Made by a program: the position numbers and the translations under genes
In this document: piece by piece, positions 27,576-35,454 of the stretch
Layout: every line of letters starts with the position of its first letter
Numbering within the stretch: position 1 is the stretch's first letter
DNA from: an uncultured Lachnospiraceae bacterium
Lineage (GTDB): Bacteria; Bacillota; Clostridia; Lachnospirales; Lachnospiraceae
Direction of reading: 5' to 3'
DNA: 64,000 bases
NCBI GenBank assembly: GCA_947589305.1
Contig: CANQAP010000001.1
Coordinates: 372,001 to 436,000 of the forward strand
Notes under the pieces: model-generated
What the model was told of the DNA's origin: nothing
Seen by the model: the letters and a program-made list of their open reading frames with translations, nothing else
Database searches by the model: none

Positions 27576-29975
27576 TTACATCCAAACCTCGATTTCATTG
27601 TCGTCCGCAAGATCAGCCGCCGGAATATAGTTGCCTTCGATTTTTCTTCCGTTTAAGACCATTCCGGTCACGCCGTGTTCTTTTCCGTTTGGATTCTTGA
27701 CCGTCATATGCAGTTGTTTGCCGCGGAAAGATTTTTGGATCGTAATCTCTTTCCAGTCCGACGGAATCGAAGGATTGATCTCCAAACCGTCAAAATCCGG
27801 ACGCATTCCTAAAATTCCTTCTACACATCCGACCATAACCGTGGAAGCCGTACCGGTCAGCCAATGTACATGCGCCCTGCCTTCAAACAGACTCTCTACA
27901 CTTTCCGTAAACTGCCCATGGCAATACGGCTCCAGTTTCCGTATTTCTGCCCGATCATTCATAGATGCCGGTGAACTTTCTTCAAAATATTCAAACGCGC
28001 GATTTCCATGCCCCATCAAAGCCTCCGCTAAGATGATCCATCCCTGCGGCTGTGAGAAGATACCGCCGTTTTCCTTGGTAGACGGATTAAATAAGAGCAT
28101 AAGTGCTCCGTCAAATGCGTGATCCACATACGATGGCGCCATCAGCCGGACACCATATTGTGTATTCAGTTCGCGATGTACCGACTCTAATGCCAGCTCC
28201 GCCTGTTCCTTAGATGCCAGTCCGCTGATCACCGCCCATGACTGCGGATTCAGCCACATATTCGCCTCCGGATCCTTTTTGGAACCGATCACCTGCCCGT
28301 CTTCCTTAAATCCGCGAATATAACGGTCCTCTTCCCAGCAAAGACTCTGTAAGGAATGTTCCAACTCGCTTTGTGCCTTCGTCAGATAGGCAGCATATTC
28401 CGTATCCTCACGGTCTTCTGCGATTTTTTTCAACATACGCATCGCATAATATAACTGCATGGCTACAAACGTGGATTCCCCAAGCTTACCCAATCGCAGG
28501 CAATCGTTCCAGTCTGCATGCAGACCGGCAGGCATCCGATGATTACCTAAATGATTCATGGAAAAATCGATCGCCCGTTTCAAATGATCATATACACTGC
28601 CTTCACCGCCGTTCGCATATACGATGACTTCATCCAAAAAGGCTTTGTTGCCTGTCTCCGCAATATACTTATAAACTGTCGGGAAGAGCCACAGGGCGTC
28701 GTCAGCCCGATAAGCCGGATGTCCGGTTGCCCGTACATACGATTCGTCATCCGGTGTATCTTCATGACCGGCATTGTGGTCGAACTTTACGAGCGGAAGT
28801 CCGGCGCCGTTATTCACTTGTGCCGAAAGCATGAAACGGATCTTTTCCAGAGCCATTTCGGGAGCCAGATGGATCACGCCCTGAATGTCCTGAACCGTAT
28901 CCCGATATCCGTACCCGTTACGCAGTCCGCAGTAGGTAAACGAAGCGGCACGGGACCAGATAAAGGTCATAAAACACTGGTAAGCGTTCCATGTATTGAT
29001 CATATTGTTGAAGGAATCGCTCGGCGTCTGCACTTGGAAATGATTCAGTTTTTCATGCCAGTAAGTGATCAATTCTTCGAGTTCGGCTTGACATAAAGTC
29101 GAAACGTCCGCATAAGCGTCCATGATGGCTTCCGCTTCGTCTTCCATCTTCTCTCCCAAGATAAATGCGAGTTCTTTGGTTTCGCCGGCTTCCAGCTCCA
29201 GTACGGTCTGCAAGGCGCCGCAGGCATTGGAATTATAATTCAGGACATTTCCGCAGGTACCCTGCTCGACAGCCTGCGGATTGCCGTATCCGTGATACCG
29301 TCCCAGAAAACTCTCTTTATCTCCACAGTAGGATGTGATCTTCTGTCCTGCCATACCAAAGAAACGCGACGCCCGGTTACTGCCGTTGATCGCATGCCGA
29401 TTGACATTTTCATTTAACATCTGTACGATTTTATTTGACTGAAAGTAGGTTCTGGTAATGAATAACGTGTATTGCAGATTCACCTGATCCTGTTCATAAT
29501 TTCCTTCATTGGTAAATTCACAATATCCAAACACTGACAATTTCCGTGGGCGATCCGAACGATTCGTCACTTTCAGATGCCATACCTCATGCGTTTTGTT
29601 CAGAGGCACATAATATATGGCTTCCGAATGGATGCCTGAATAATCCGCCTGAATATTCGTATATGCCGTACCGTGATGGCATTCACTCTGATACGTATCT
29701 AAATCCTTGCCGACCGGCTGCCAAGATGCGGACCAGTAATCCTTAGAATCCTCATCTTTCAAATAAATATACCGTCCGGGTTGATCAAAACTGTTAAAAA
29801 TATAGCGAAGTACCCGTCCGTTTGCACCGCTCTTTACAAAGCTGTATCCTCCGGCGTTATTCGAAATGATCGCGCCATATTCCGGAGATCCCAGATAATT
29901 CGCCCATGGAGCCGGCGTATCCGGTCTTGTAATTACATATTCCTTTTTTCCTTCGTCAAAGTGTCCGTACTTCAT
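27576..29975 (-). CDS. GH94-family glycoside phosphorylase (cellobiose phosphorylase-like)
   Basis: From ATG 29975 (MKYGHFDEGKKEYVI, ribosome-binding site AAGGAGAAGG) the protein has 799 residues, the length of cellobiose-type GH94 enzymes. These split beta-linked glucobioses with phosphate to glucose 1-phosphate plus a sugar, in the cytoplasm. There is an N-terminal beta-sandwich (about 1-290) and an alpha-barrel with the catalytic Asp491 in HADWNDC (486-492), GYGYRDTVQD and EPYCHGQF. Most GH94 enzymes have Arg where His486 stands, so acceptor choice may differ. Cellobiose, chitobiose, laminaribiose or cellobionate could all be substrates; no transporter gene is adjacent. Confidence 0.88.
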   Translation of the reverse strand: MKYGHFDEGKKEYVITRPDTPAPWANYLGSPEYGAIISNNAGGYSFVKSGANGRVLRYIFNSFDQPGRYIYLKDEDSKDYWSASWQPVGKDLDTYQSECHHGTAYTNIQADYSGIHSEAIYYVPLNKTHEVWHLKVTNRSDRPRKLSVFGYCEFTNEGNYEQDQVNLQYTLFITRTYFQSNKIVQMLNENVNRHAINGSNRASRFFGMAGQKITSYCGDKESFLGRYHGYGNPQAVEQGTCGNVLNYNSNACGALQTVLELEAGETKELAFILGEKMEDEAEAIMDAYADVSTLCQAELEELITYWHEKLNHFQVQTPSDSFNNMINTWNAYQCFMTFIWSRAASFTYCGLRNGYGYRDTVQDIQGVIHLAPEMALEKIRFMLSAQVNNGAGLPLVKFDHNAGHEDTPDDESYVRATGHPAYRADDALWLFPTVYKYIAETGNKAFLDEVIVYANGGEGSVYDHLKRAIDFSMNHLGNHRMPAGLHADWNDCLRLGKLGESTFVAMQLYYAMRMLKKIAEDREDTEYAAYLTKAQSELEHSLQSLCWEEDRYIRGFKEDGQVIGSKKDPEANMWLNPQSWAVISGLASKEQAELALESVHRELNTQYGVRLMAPSYVDHAFDGALMLLFNPSTKENGGIFSQPQGWIILAEALMGHGNRAFEYFEESSPASMNDRAEIRKLEPYCHGQFTESVESLFEGRAHVHWLTGTASTVMVGCVEGILGMRPDFDGLEINPSIPSDWKEITIQKSFRGKQLHMTVKNPNGKEHGVTGMVLNGRKIEGNYIPAADLADDNEIEVWM

Positions 29976-30025
29976 ATACCTTCTCCTTTTTTTCCTTTCA
30001 GATTGCAAGCAAACTCACGATAATC

Positions 30026-30054
30026 ATTATAGCAAAAAAGCCCTATATCCGCAA
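30026..30054 (-). promoter_or_regulatory. Predicted promoter of the GH94 gene, overlapping the pnp terminator
   Basis: On the minus strand TTGCGG (30049-30054) and TATAAT (30026-30031) are 17 bases apart. The -35 lies in the loop of the pnp terminator and the spacer in its 3' arm and T-run. Confidence 0.55.
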
Positions 30055-30071
30055 GGGACAATCAGGGCTTT
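30037..30071 (-). terminator. Terminator of pnp
   Basis: AAAGCCCT (30037-30044) pairs with AGGGCTTT (30064-30071). On the minus strand the stem is followed by TTTTTTGC. It lies 15 bases past the pnp stop. Confidence 0.8.
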
Positions 30072-30086
30072 GTTTGCATTCCTTTC

Positions 30087-32183
30087 TTATTCGGCAGGGG
30101 CTTGGATCGCATCCTTTAAGCTCAGGCTGATCTTTCCCATCTCCACGCCGATACATTTCACACGGACCTTATCGCCGATCGTTACCACATCTTCCACTTT
30201 GGCTACCCGTTCTTTTGCCAGTTTGGAAATATGGATCATTCCGTCCTTGTTTGGTGATAACTCTACAAAAGCGCCATACGGCATGATCCGAACGACCGTA
30301 CCGTCATAGATCTTTCCGACCTCGATCGGATCCACAATCGAATGGATGATCTGCATGGCACGGTCAATACCGCTGCGTTCAACACCGCAGATATATACGG
30401 TACCGTCGTCGTCAATATCGATCTTGACATCCGTTTCCTCGATAATGGCGTTAATGGTCTTGCCTTTCTGACCGATAATCTCACCGATTTTATCCGGATC
30501 TACCTTCATCTGTTCAATCTTCGGCGCATATTTGCCAACCGTCGGACGCGGAGCTGCGATCACCGGCGTTAAGACGTTGTTAATGATATATTCTCTCGCT
30601 TCTTTGGTCCTTGCGATCGCTTCTTCTACGATCGGACGCGTCAGACCATGAATCTTAATATCCATCTGGATAGCGGTGATCCCGTCATGGGTACCTGCCA
30701 CCTTAAAATCCATATCTCCGAAAAAGTCTTCCAATCCTTGGATATCGGTCAGGACAATATAGTCGTCATCCGTATCACCGGTCACCAGACCGCAGGAAAT
30801 ACCTGCTACCTGCTTCTTGATCGGAACACCGGCAGCCATTAAGGACAGGGTGGAAGCACAAACCGATGCCTGTGAAGTAGAACCGTTGGATTCAAACGTC
30901 TCTGAAACCGTCCGGATCGCATACGGGAATTCCTCCTCACTCGGCAGTACCGGCAGCAACGCCCGTTCCGCCAAGGCGCCATGACCGATCTCCCGCCGTC
31001 CCGGTCCTCTGGATGGCTTTGTCTCCCCTACGGAATAAGACGGGAAATTATAGTGGTGCATATACCGCTTTGCAGTCTCGTTCGGATCCAAACCGTCTAA
31101 TTTCTGTATCTCGGATAACGGTGCCAATGTACACACGTTACAAATCTGTGTCTGTCCTCTGGTAAACATACCGGAACCATGGACTCTTGGAATGATATCG
31201 ATCTCTGCGGATAACGGGCGGATCTGATTGATCGCACGTCCGTCCGGTCTCTTATGATCCTTTAAGATCATCTTCCGCACGGTCTTTTTCTGATACTGAT
31301 AGATTGCCTCGTCCAGCACCGCCAGCCATTCTTCTTTATCGGCAAACGCCTCTTCCAATTTTGCAGTGATCTGACGGATATTTTCTTCACGTACCTGCTT
31401 CACATCGGTAAATACGGCTTCTTCCATCTCTTCCGGTGTTACGATCTCTTTCATTGCGTCAAATAATTCCGCCGGAACCGCACAACTGATATACTCATGC
31501 TTCGGCTTTCCGACTTGCGCAACGATCTCATTAATGAATGCGATGATTGTCTGATTGATCTCATGCGCCTGATAAATGGCTTCGATCATCTTTGCTTCCG
31601 GCACTTCGTTTGCTCCGGCTTCGATCATGATCACCTTTTCACTCGTGGAAGCCACCGTCAACTGTAAATCGCCTTCCTTCCACTGCTTTTGGGACGGATT
31701 CACCACAAACGCTCCGTCGATCATGCCGATCTGCGTCGTTGCACACGGTCCGTCAAACGGAATATCCGAAATACTGGTTGCGATCGCCGAACCAAGCATT
31801 GCCACTAACTCCGGACGGCATTCCGGATCTACCGACATGACCATATTGTTTAACGTCACGTCATTTCTGTAGTCTTTCGGGAACAACGGACGCATCGGAC
31901 GGTCAATAACACGGGAAGTTAAGATCGCATTTTCAGACGCCTTTCCTTCTCTTTTATTAAATCCACCCGGGATTTTCCCGACCGCATACATTTTCTCCTC
32001 GTATTCCACACTGAGCGGGAAGAAATCGATTCCCTCTCTCGGTTTTTCCGATGCGGTCGCCGTAGACAATACGATCGTATCCCCGTAGTGCATAAATGCG
32101 CATCCGTTTGCCTGCGCTCCAACTCTTCCGACATCCACACGCAGGGTTCTGCCGGCAAGTTCCATGGTAAATTGCTTATACAT
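30087..32183 (-). CDS. pnp: Polyribonucleotide nucleotidyltransferase (PNPase)
   Basis: A 3'-5' phosphorolytic exoribonuclease of mRNA turnover. From ATG 32183 (MYKQFTMEL, preceded by AAAGGAGATAG) it has 698 residues, the usual length: two RNase PH-type domains with an alpha-helical linker between them, a KH domain (GEIIGQKGKTINAI, about 565-580) and an S1 domain (about 620-690, GTVVRIMPYGAFVEL). The in-frame extension upstream is rejected. A terminator-like hairpin lies in its leader (32230-32251). It follows rpsO as in most bacteria. Confidence 0.97.
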   Translation of the reverse strand: MYKQFTMELAGRTLRVDVGRVGAQANGCAFMHYGDTIVLSTATASEKPREGIDFFPLSVEYEEKMYAVGKIPGGFNKREGKASENAILTSRVIDRPMRPLFPKDYRNDVTLNNMVMSVDPECRPELVAMLGSAIATSISDIPFDGPCATTQIGMIDGAFVVNPSQKQWKEGDLQLTVASTSEKVIMIEAGANEVPEAKMIEAIYQAHEINQTIIAFINEIVAQVGKPKHEYISCAVPAELFDAMKEIVTPEEMEEAVFTDVKQVREENIRQITAKLEEAFADKEEWLAVLDEAIYQYQKKTVRKMILKDHKRPDGRAINQIRPLSAEIDIIPRVHGSGMFTRGQTQICNVCTLAPLSEIQKLDGLDPNETAKRYMHHYNFPSYSVGETKPSRGPGRREIGHGALAERALLPVLPSEEEFPYAIRTVSETFESNGSTSQASVCASTLSLMAAGVPIKKQVAGISCGLVTGDTDDDYIVLTDIQGLEDFFGDMDFKVAGTHDGITAIQMDIKIHGLTRPIVEEAIARTKEAREYIINNVLTPVIAAPRPTVGKYAPKIEQMKVDPDKIGEIIGQKGKTINAIIEETDVKIDIDDDGTVYICGVERSGIDRAMQIIHSIVDPIEVGKIYDGTVVRIMPYGAFVELSPNKDGMIHISKLAKERVAKVEDVVTIGDKVRVKCIGVEMGKISLSLKDAIQAPAE

Positions 32184-32229
32184 GTTTCTATCTCCTTTAC
32201 GCTTATTTGCATAAGACACCGAAACAACT

Positions 32230-32251
32230 AAAAAAATCACTGCATCAGTGA
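32230..32251 (-). terminator. Short hairpin plus T-run in the rpsO-pnp gap (possible attenuator)
   Basis: On the minus strand TCACTG-ATG-CAGTGA is followed by seven T. The stem is only 6 bp but the T-run is perfect. It lies about 50 bases before the pnp start and could hold back read-through or respond to PNPase level. Confidence 0.5.
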
Positions 32252-32362
32252 CCTTATTAGCAGTCTCGGCTTACGTCTTACACAATCTGTAATATTTTAG
32301 CATATTTTTTTTCATCTGACAAGACCGGAAGAGGATGCCGCCGGTATTTTTAAAAACAGAAA

Positions 32363-32388
32363 CCATCCGGACGTTTACGAACGGATGG
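32363..32388 (-). terminator. Terminator of rpsO
   Basis: CCATCCG (32363-32369) pairs with CGGATGG (32382-32388), with further pairing in the loop, and on the minus strand is followed by TTTCTGTTTTT. It starts 10 bases past the rpsO stop. Confidence 0.65.
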
Positions 32389-32397
32389 CGCTGCTGC

Positions 32398-32664
32398 TTA
32401 TTTTCTCAAACCTAATTTTTCGATCAATGTTCTGTAACGATTGATATCTTTCTTTTTCAGGTATGCCAGTAAATTTCTTCTCTGACCTACCATTTTCAAA
32501 AGACCTCTTCTGGAATGGTGATCGTGTGGGTTTGCCTTGAAATGATCGGTCAGATCATTGATTCTGGCAGTCAATAACGCGATCTGCACTTCCGGCGAAC
32601 CGGTATCGCCTTCTGAGCGTCCGTATTCTTTCACGATCTCTGCTTTCATTTCTGTTGTAATCAT
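32398..32664 (-). CDS. rpsO: 30S ribosomal protein S15
   Basis: The 88-residue protein binds 16S rRNA early in small-subunit assembly. It has the family length and shows [30 protein letters not shown] and the [12 protein letters not shown] segment that contacts rRNA. A GGAGG site precedes the ATG. It has its own promoter (32754-32782) and a structured leader, and terminator-like hairpins separate it from pnp. Confidence 0.98.
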   Translation of the reverse strand: MITTEMKAEIVKEYGRSEGDTGSPEVQIALLTARINDLTDHFKANPHDHHSRRGLLKMVGQRRNLLAYLKKKDINRYRTLIEKLGLRK

Positions 32665-32753
32665 GCGATGTTCCTCCTTCTTTTCATACAGCCTGCACTA
32701 AGACGCGGTCGGAGTATCCGTCATCCGAGCGTCGGCTAATTCACAACGAAGAT

Positions 32754-32782
32754 ATATTAACACAATCCTTTTTTCTTGTAAA
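32754..32782 (-). promoter_or_regulatory. Predicted sigma-A promoter of rpsO
   Basis: On the minus strand TTTACA (32777-32782) and TAATAT (32754-32759) are 17 bases apart, right after the aroC stop. The leader of about 80 bases contains complementary CGG/CCG segments (about 32702-32735) that could fold into an S15-binding structure. Confidence 0.6.
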
Positions 32783-32784
32783 CC

Positions 32785-33888
32785 CTAAATTCTATCATAG
32801 AAATCAACGATCCGGTCCAGCCTTGCGGTCATATTCTCCAGCATGGCATCCAAAACCGTCAGCGCTACCATGGATTCCACGACTACCACTGCCCTTGGCA
32901 CTACGATCGGATCATGACGTCCCTTGATGGAAATCCGGATGTCCTCACCGGATTGATTAACCGTTTCCTGTTCATGCAGAATAGACGGCGTCGGTTTGAA
33001 TGCCGCCCGTATGACCAGCGGAGAGCCGTCACTGATACCGCCCAAAGTTCCGCCTGCGTGATTGCTCCGTTTTCTCACTTTTCCGTCCTGCATGCAGAAT
33101 CCGTCATTGTTTTCGGATCCGAGCGCCTGTGCGACCGCCATACCGTCTCCGATCTCCACTCCTTTGACCGCGCCTATGGAGACCACTGCCTTCGCCAGAT
33201 CCGCGTCTAACTTATCAAACACGGGTTCTCCGATACCTGCCGGTATACCGGTCACGATACATTCCGCCACGCCTCCCACAGAATCCTTTTGTTTCATAAC
33301 GGATTCTATGTATTCGCCCGCCTGCCGCGCCGCTTCTTCATCCGGCATATTCAGACTGTTTTCACAAATGGCATCCCGACGGAATCTGTCGTAATCAATG
33401 GTCACCGGTCCGATTGATCTCGTATAAGTGAGAATTTCAATACCCAAGCGCCGCAGCAGCTTTGCCGCCACGGCTCCTGCCGCTACGCGCGCGATCGTCT
33501 CCCGCGCAGATGAACGTCCGCCGCCGCGATAATCCCGAAATCCAAACTTTTCATCAAAGGTAAAATCCGCATGCCCCGGTCGATAGTAAGAAGCGATCTC
33601 ACTGTAATCCGTCGAACGTTGCGTATAGTTTCTCACCATCATGGAAATCGGAGTCCCCGTGGTCTTTCCCTCAAACACACCGGATAAAATCTCTACTTTG
33701 TCATCCTCTTTTCGGGGCGTCGCATATTTGGATTGTCCGGGTTTTCTCCGATCCAGATACGCTTGGATATCCTCCTCCGACAGTTCCAGACCTGCCGGGC
33801 AGCCGTCTATGACAACTCCCACTCCTTTTCCGTGGGATTCTCCCCATGTGGAGATCCGAAACCGTTTACCGTATATTGAACCAGCCAT
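32785..33888 (-). CDS. aroC: Chorismate synthase
   Basis: AroC converts 5-enolpyruvylshikimate 3-phosphate to chorismate with reduced FMN. The 367-residue protein is full length, with GESHG near residue 17, RPGHAD-FT (about 103-110), RGGGRSSARET (about 121-131) and the C-terminal GRHDP-VVPRAV region. It stands alone rather than in an aro operon; rpsO follows downstream with its own promoter, and apt lies upstream after 40 bases. Confidence 0.97.
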   Translation of the reverse strand: MAGSIYGKRFRISTWGESHGKGVGVVIDGCPAGLELSEEDIQAYLDRRKPGQSKYATPRKEDDKVEILSGVFEGKTTGTPISMMVRNYTQRSTDYSEIASYYRPGHADFTFDEKFGFRDYRGGGRSSARETIARVAAGAVAAKLLRRLGIEILTYTRSIGPVTIDYDRFRRDAICENSLNMPDEEAARQAGEYIESVMKQKDSVGGVAECIVTGIPAGIGEPVFDKLDADLAKAVVSIGAVKGVEIGDGMAVAQALGSENNDGFCMQDGKVRKRSNHAGGTLGGISDGSPLVIRAAFKPTPSILHEQETVNQSGEDIRISIKGRHDPIVVPRAVVVVESMVALTVLDAMLENMTARLDRIVDFYDRI

Positions 33889-33928
33889 ATCGCTCCTCCT
33901 ATATCTTCAACCGTACATCCGATACCGC

Positions 33929-34453
33929 TTATTTTCCCTCATATTTGATCACGGAAGCAATATCATACTGTTTTAACAATTCTCTGCCTTTCAATCCGGC
34001 AAGTTCCATCAGAAAAATCATTTTCACAACTTCTCCGCCCAGTTCTTCCACCAGTTCCGCCGCCGCCTTCATGGTGCCTCCGGTCGCGATCAGATCATCG
34101 ACCAAGACCACCCGCTGTCCGGGTCTGACCGCATCCTTATGTATCTCAATCTCAGCGGTCCCGTACTCTAATGTAACTTCCTTTGAGATCGTTTCCCGTG
34201 GCAGTTTTCCCTTTTTCCGGATCAGGACAAAAGGTTTATGCAAATGATAAGCAATCGGCATTCCGAAAATAAATCCCCGCGATTCCGTACCTGCCAGCAC
34301 ATCAAAAGAAACACCGTCCAACAGTCTCAACATGCCGTCAATGGATAATTGCAAACCGTCCGCATCCTGTAAGACACTGGTCACATCCCGGAACATGATC
34401 CCTTCTTCCGGAAAATCCGGTATCGTCGTTACATAATCTTCTAACTTTTTCAT
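33929..34453 (-). CDS. apt: Adenine phosphoribosyltransferase
   Basis: Salvages adenine to AMP using phosphoribosyl pyrophosphate. From ATG 34453 (MKKLEDYVTTIPDFP, ribosome-binding site AGGAGG) the protein has 174 residues. The PRPP-binding motif VVLVDDLIATGGTMKAA is at about residues 118-134, and PDFPEEGIMFRDV and ESRGFIFG are typical for Apt. A longer in-frame start lacks a ribosome-binding site. Confidence 0.97.
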   Translation of the reverse strand: MKKLEDYVTTIPDFPEEGIMFRDVTSVLQDADGLQLSIDGMLRLLDGVSFDVLAGTESRGFIFGMPIAYHLHKPFVLIRKKGKLPRETISKEVTLEYGTAEIEIHKDAVRPGQRVVLVDDLIATGGTMKAAAELVEELGGEVVKMIFLMELAGLKGRELLKQYDIASVIKYEGK

Positions 34454-34522
34454 CTGATTCCTCCTGTTATCGTTCTTGTTATCCCCTGCGTACACCGTCT
34501 GAATCCTTTTTTGTCCGATGGT

Positions 34523-35431
34523 TTACTGCCAATCATACGGCGTCTGCTGATAAACGTAATAATTCAGCCAATTTGTATATAACGTATTGGCATGGCACCG
34601 CCAAGACTTGATCGGCGGCTCATCCACATGATCTCCCGGATAATAATTGACCGGCAGTTTCGGATGCAGTCCTCGTCCGACATCCCGTTTGTATTCCAAG
34701 TCCAAGGTCAGGGTATCATACTCCGGATGTCCTGTCACAAAAATATTCTTACCGCCGTCGCCCAAAATCAGATACGGTCCGGTCTCTTTGGAATCCGCAA
34801 CAATCTCTAAATGTTCGTTTGCCACGATCTCTTCACGGCTGACACCGGTATAACGCGACTGCGGAACCAAAAAGGAATCGTCAAATCCACGTACCAGCGG
34901 CGTTTTTTTATGGAACGTATAATGCTTATATACGCCTGAGATTTTTTCCGGAAGTTGTATTTTGGAAATTCCGTATCGGTAATATAAACCCGCCTGCGCT
35001 CCCCAGCAGATGTGGAGGGTGGACGTCACGTTATGTTCGGACCAATCCATGATCCGGGTCAACTCCTTCCAATACTCAACCTCTTCAAACTCCATCAGTT
35101 CCACAGGCGCTCCGGTAATGATCAGTCCGTCATATTTCTTATCCTTCACCTCGTCAAAAGTGGTATAAAACCGCTCCATGTGATTTTTGGCAACATGTTT
35201 CGCCTCATAAGAATCGGTTCGGATCAGCGTAATATTGACCTGTAGCGGCGTATTGGAAAGACTTCTCATTAATTGCAGTTCCGTATCTTCTTTCAGCGGC
35301 ATTAAATTTAAGATCAAAATTGACAACGGACGGATGTCCTGCGTCATCGCACGGTCTTCATCCATCACAAATATATTTTCTGCCTCTAATATTTTCTTGA
35401 CCGGTAGATCATTGGCAATACGAATTGGCAT
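34523..35431 (-). CDS. metA: Homoserine O-acetyltransferase, MetA family
   Basis: Activates homoserine for methionine synthesis. The 302-residue protein has the MetA catalytic residues Cys142 (LHICWGAQ), His235 and Glu237 (TGHPEY). Residue 111 is Glu (GAPVELMEF). In this family Glu111 goes with acetyl-CoA and Gly111 with succinyl-CoA, so acetyl transfer is predicted despite the common name homoserine succinyltransferase. No SAM riboswitch or T-box is visible: the gap to ligA is only 23 bases, which suggests cotranscription. Confidence 0.95.
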   Translation of the reverse strand: MPIRIANDLPVKKILEAENIFVMDEDRAMTQDIRPLSILILNLMPLKEDTELQLMRSLSNTPLQVNITLIRTDSYEAKHVAKNHMERFYTTFDEVKDKKYDGLIITGAPVELMEFEEVEYWKELTRIMDWSEHNVTSTLHICWGAQAGLYYRYGISKIQLPEKISGVYKHYTFHKKTPLVRGFDDSFLVPQSRYTGVSREEIVANEHLEIVADSKETGPYLILGDGGKNIFVTGHPEYDTLTLDLEYKRDVGRGLHPKLPVNYYPGDHVDEPPIKSWRCHANTLYTNWLNYYVYQQTPYDWQ

Positions 35432-35454
35432 GTTTCATTCCTTCTTTCTCAGTT

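Noticed and set aside
35432..35454. SAM riboswitch or T-box before metA
   Set aside because: Only 23 bases separate ligA and metA; there is no room for either element.
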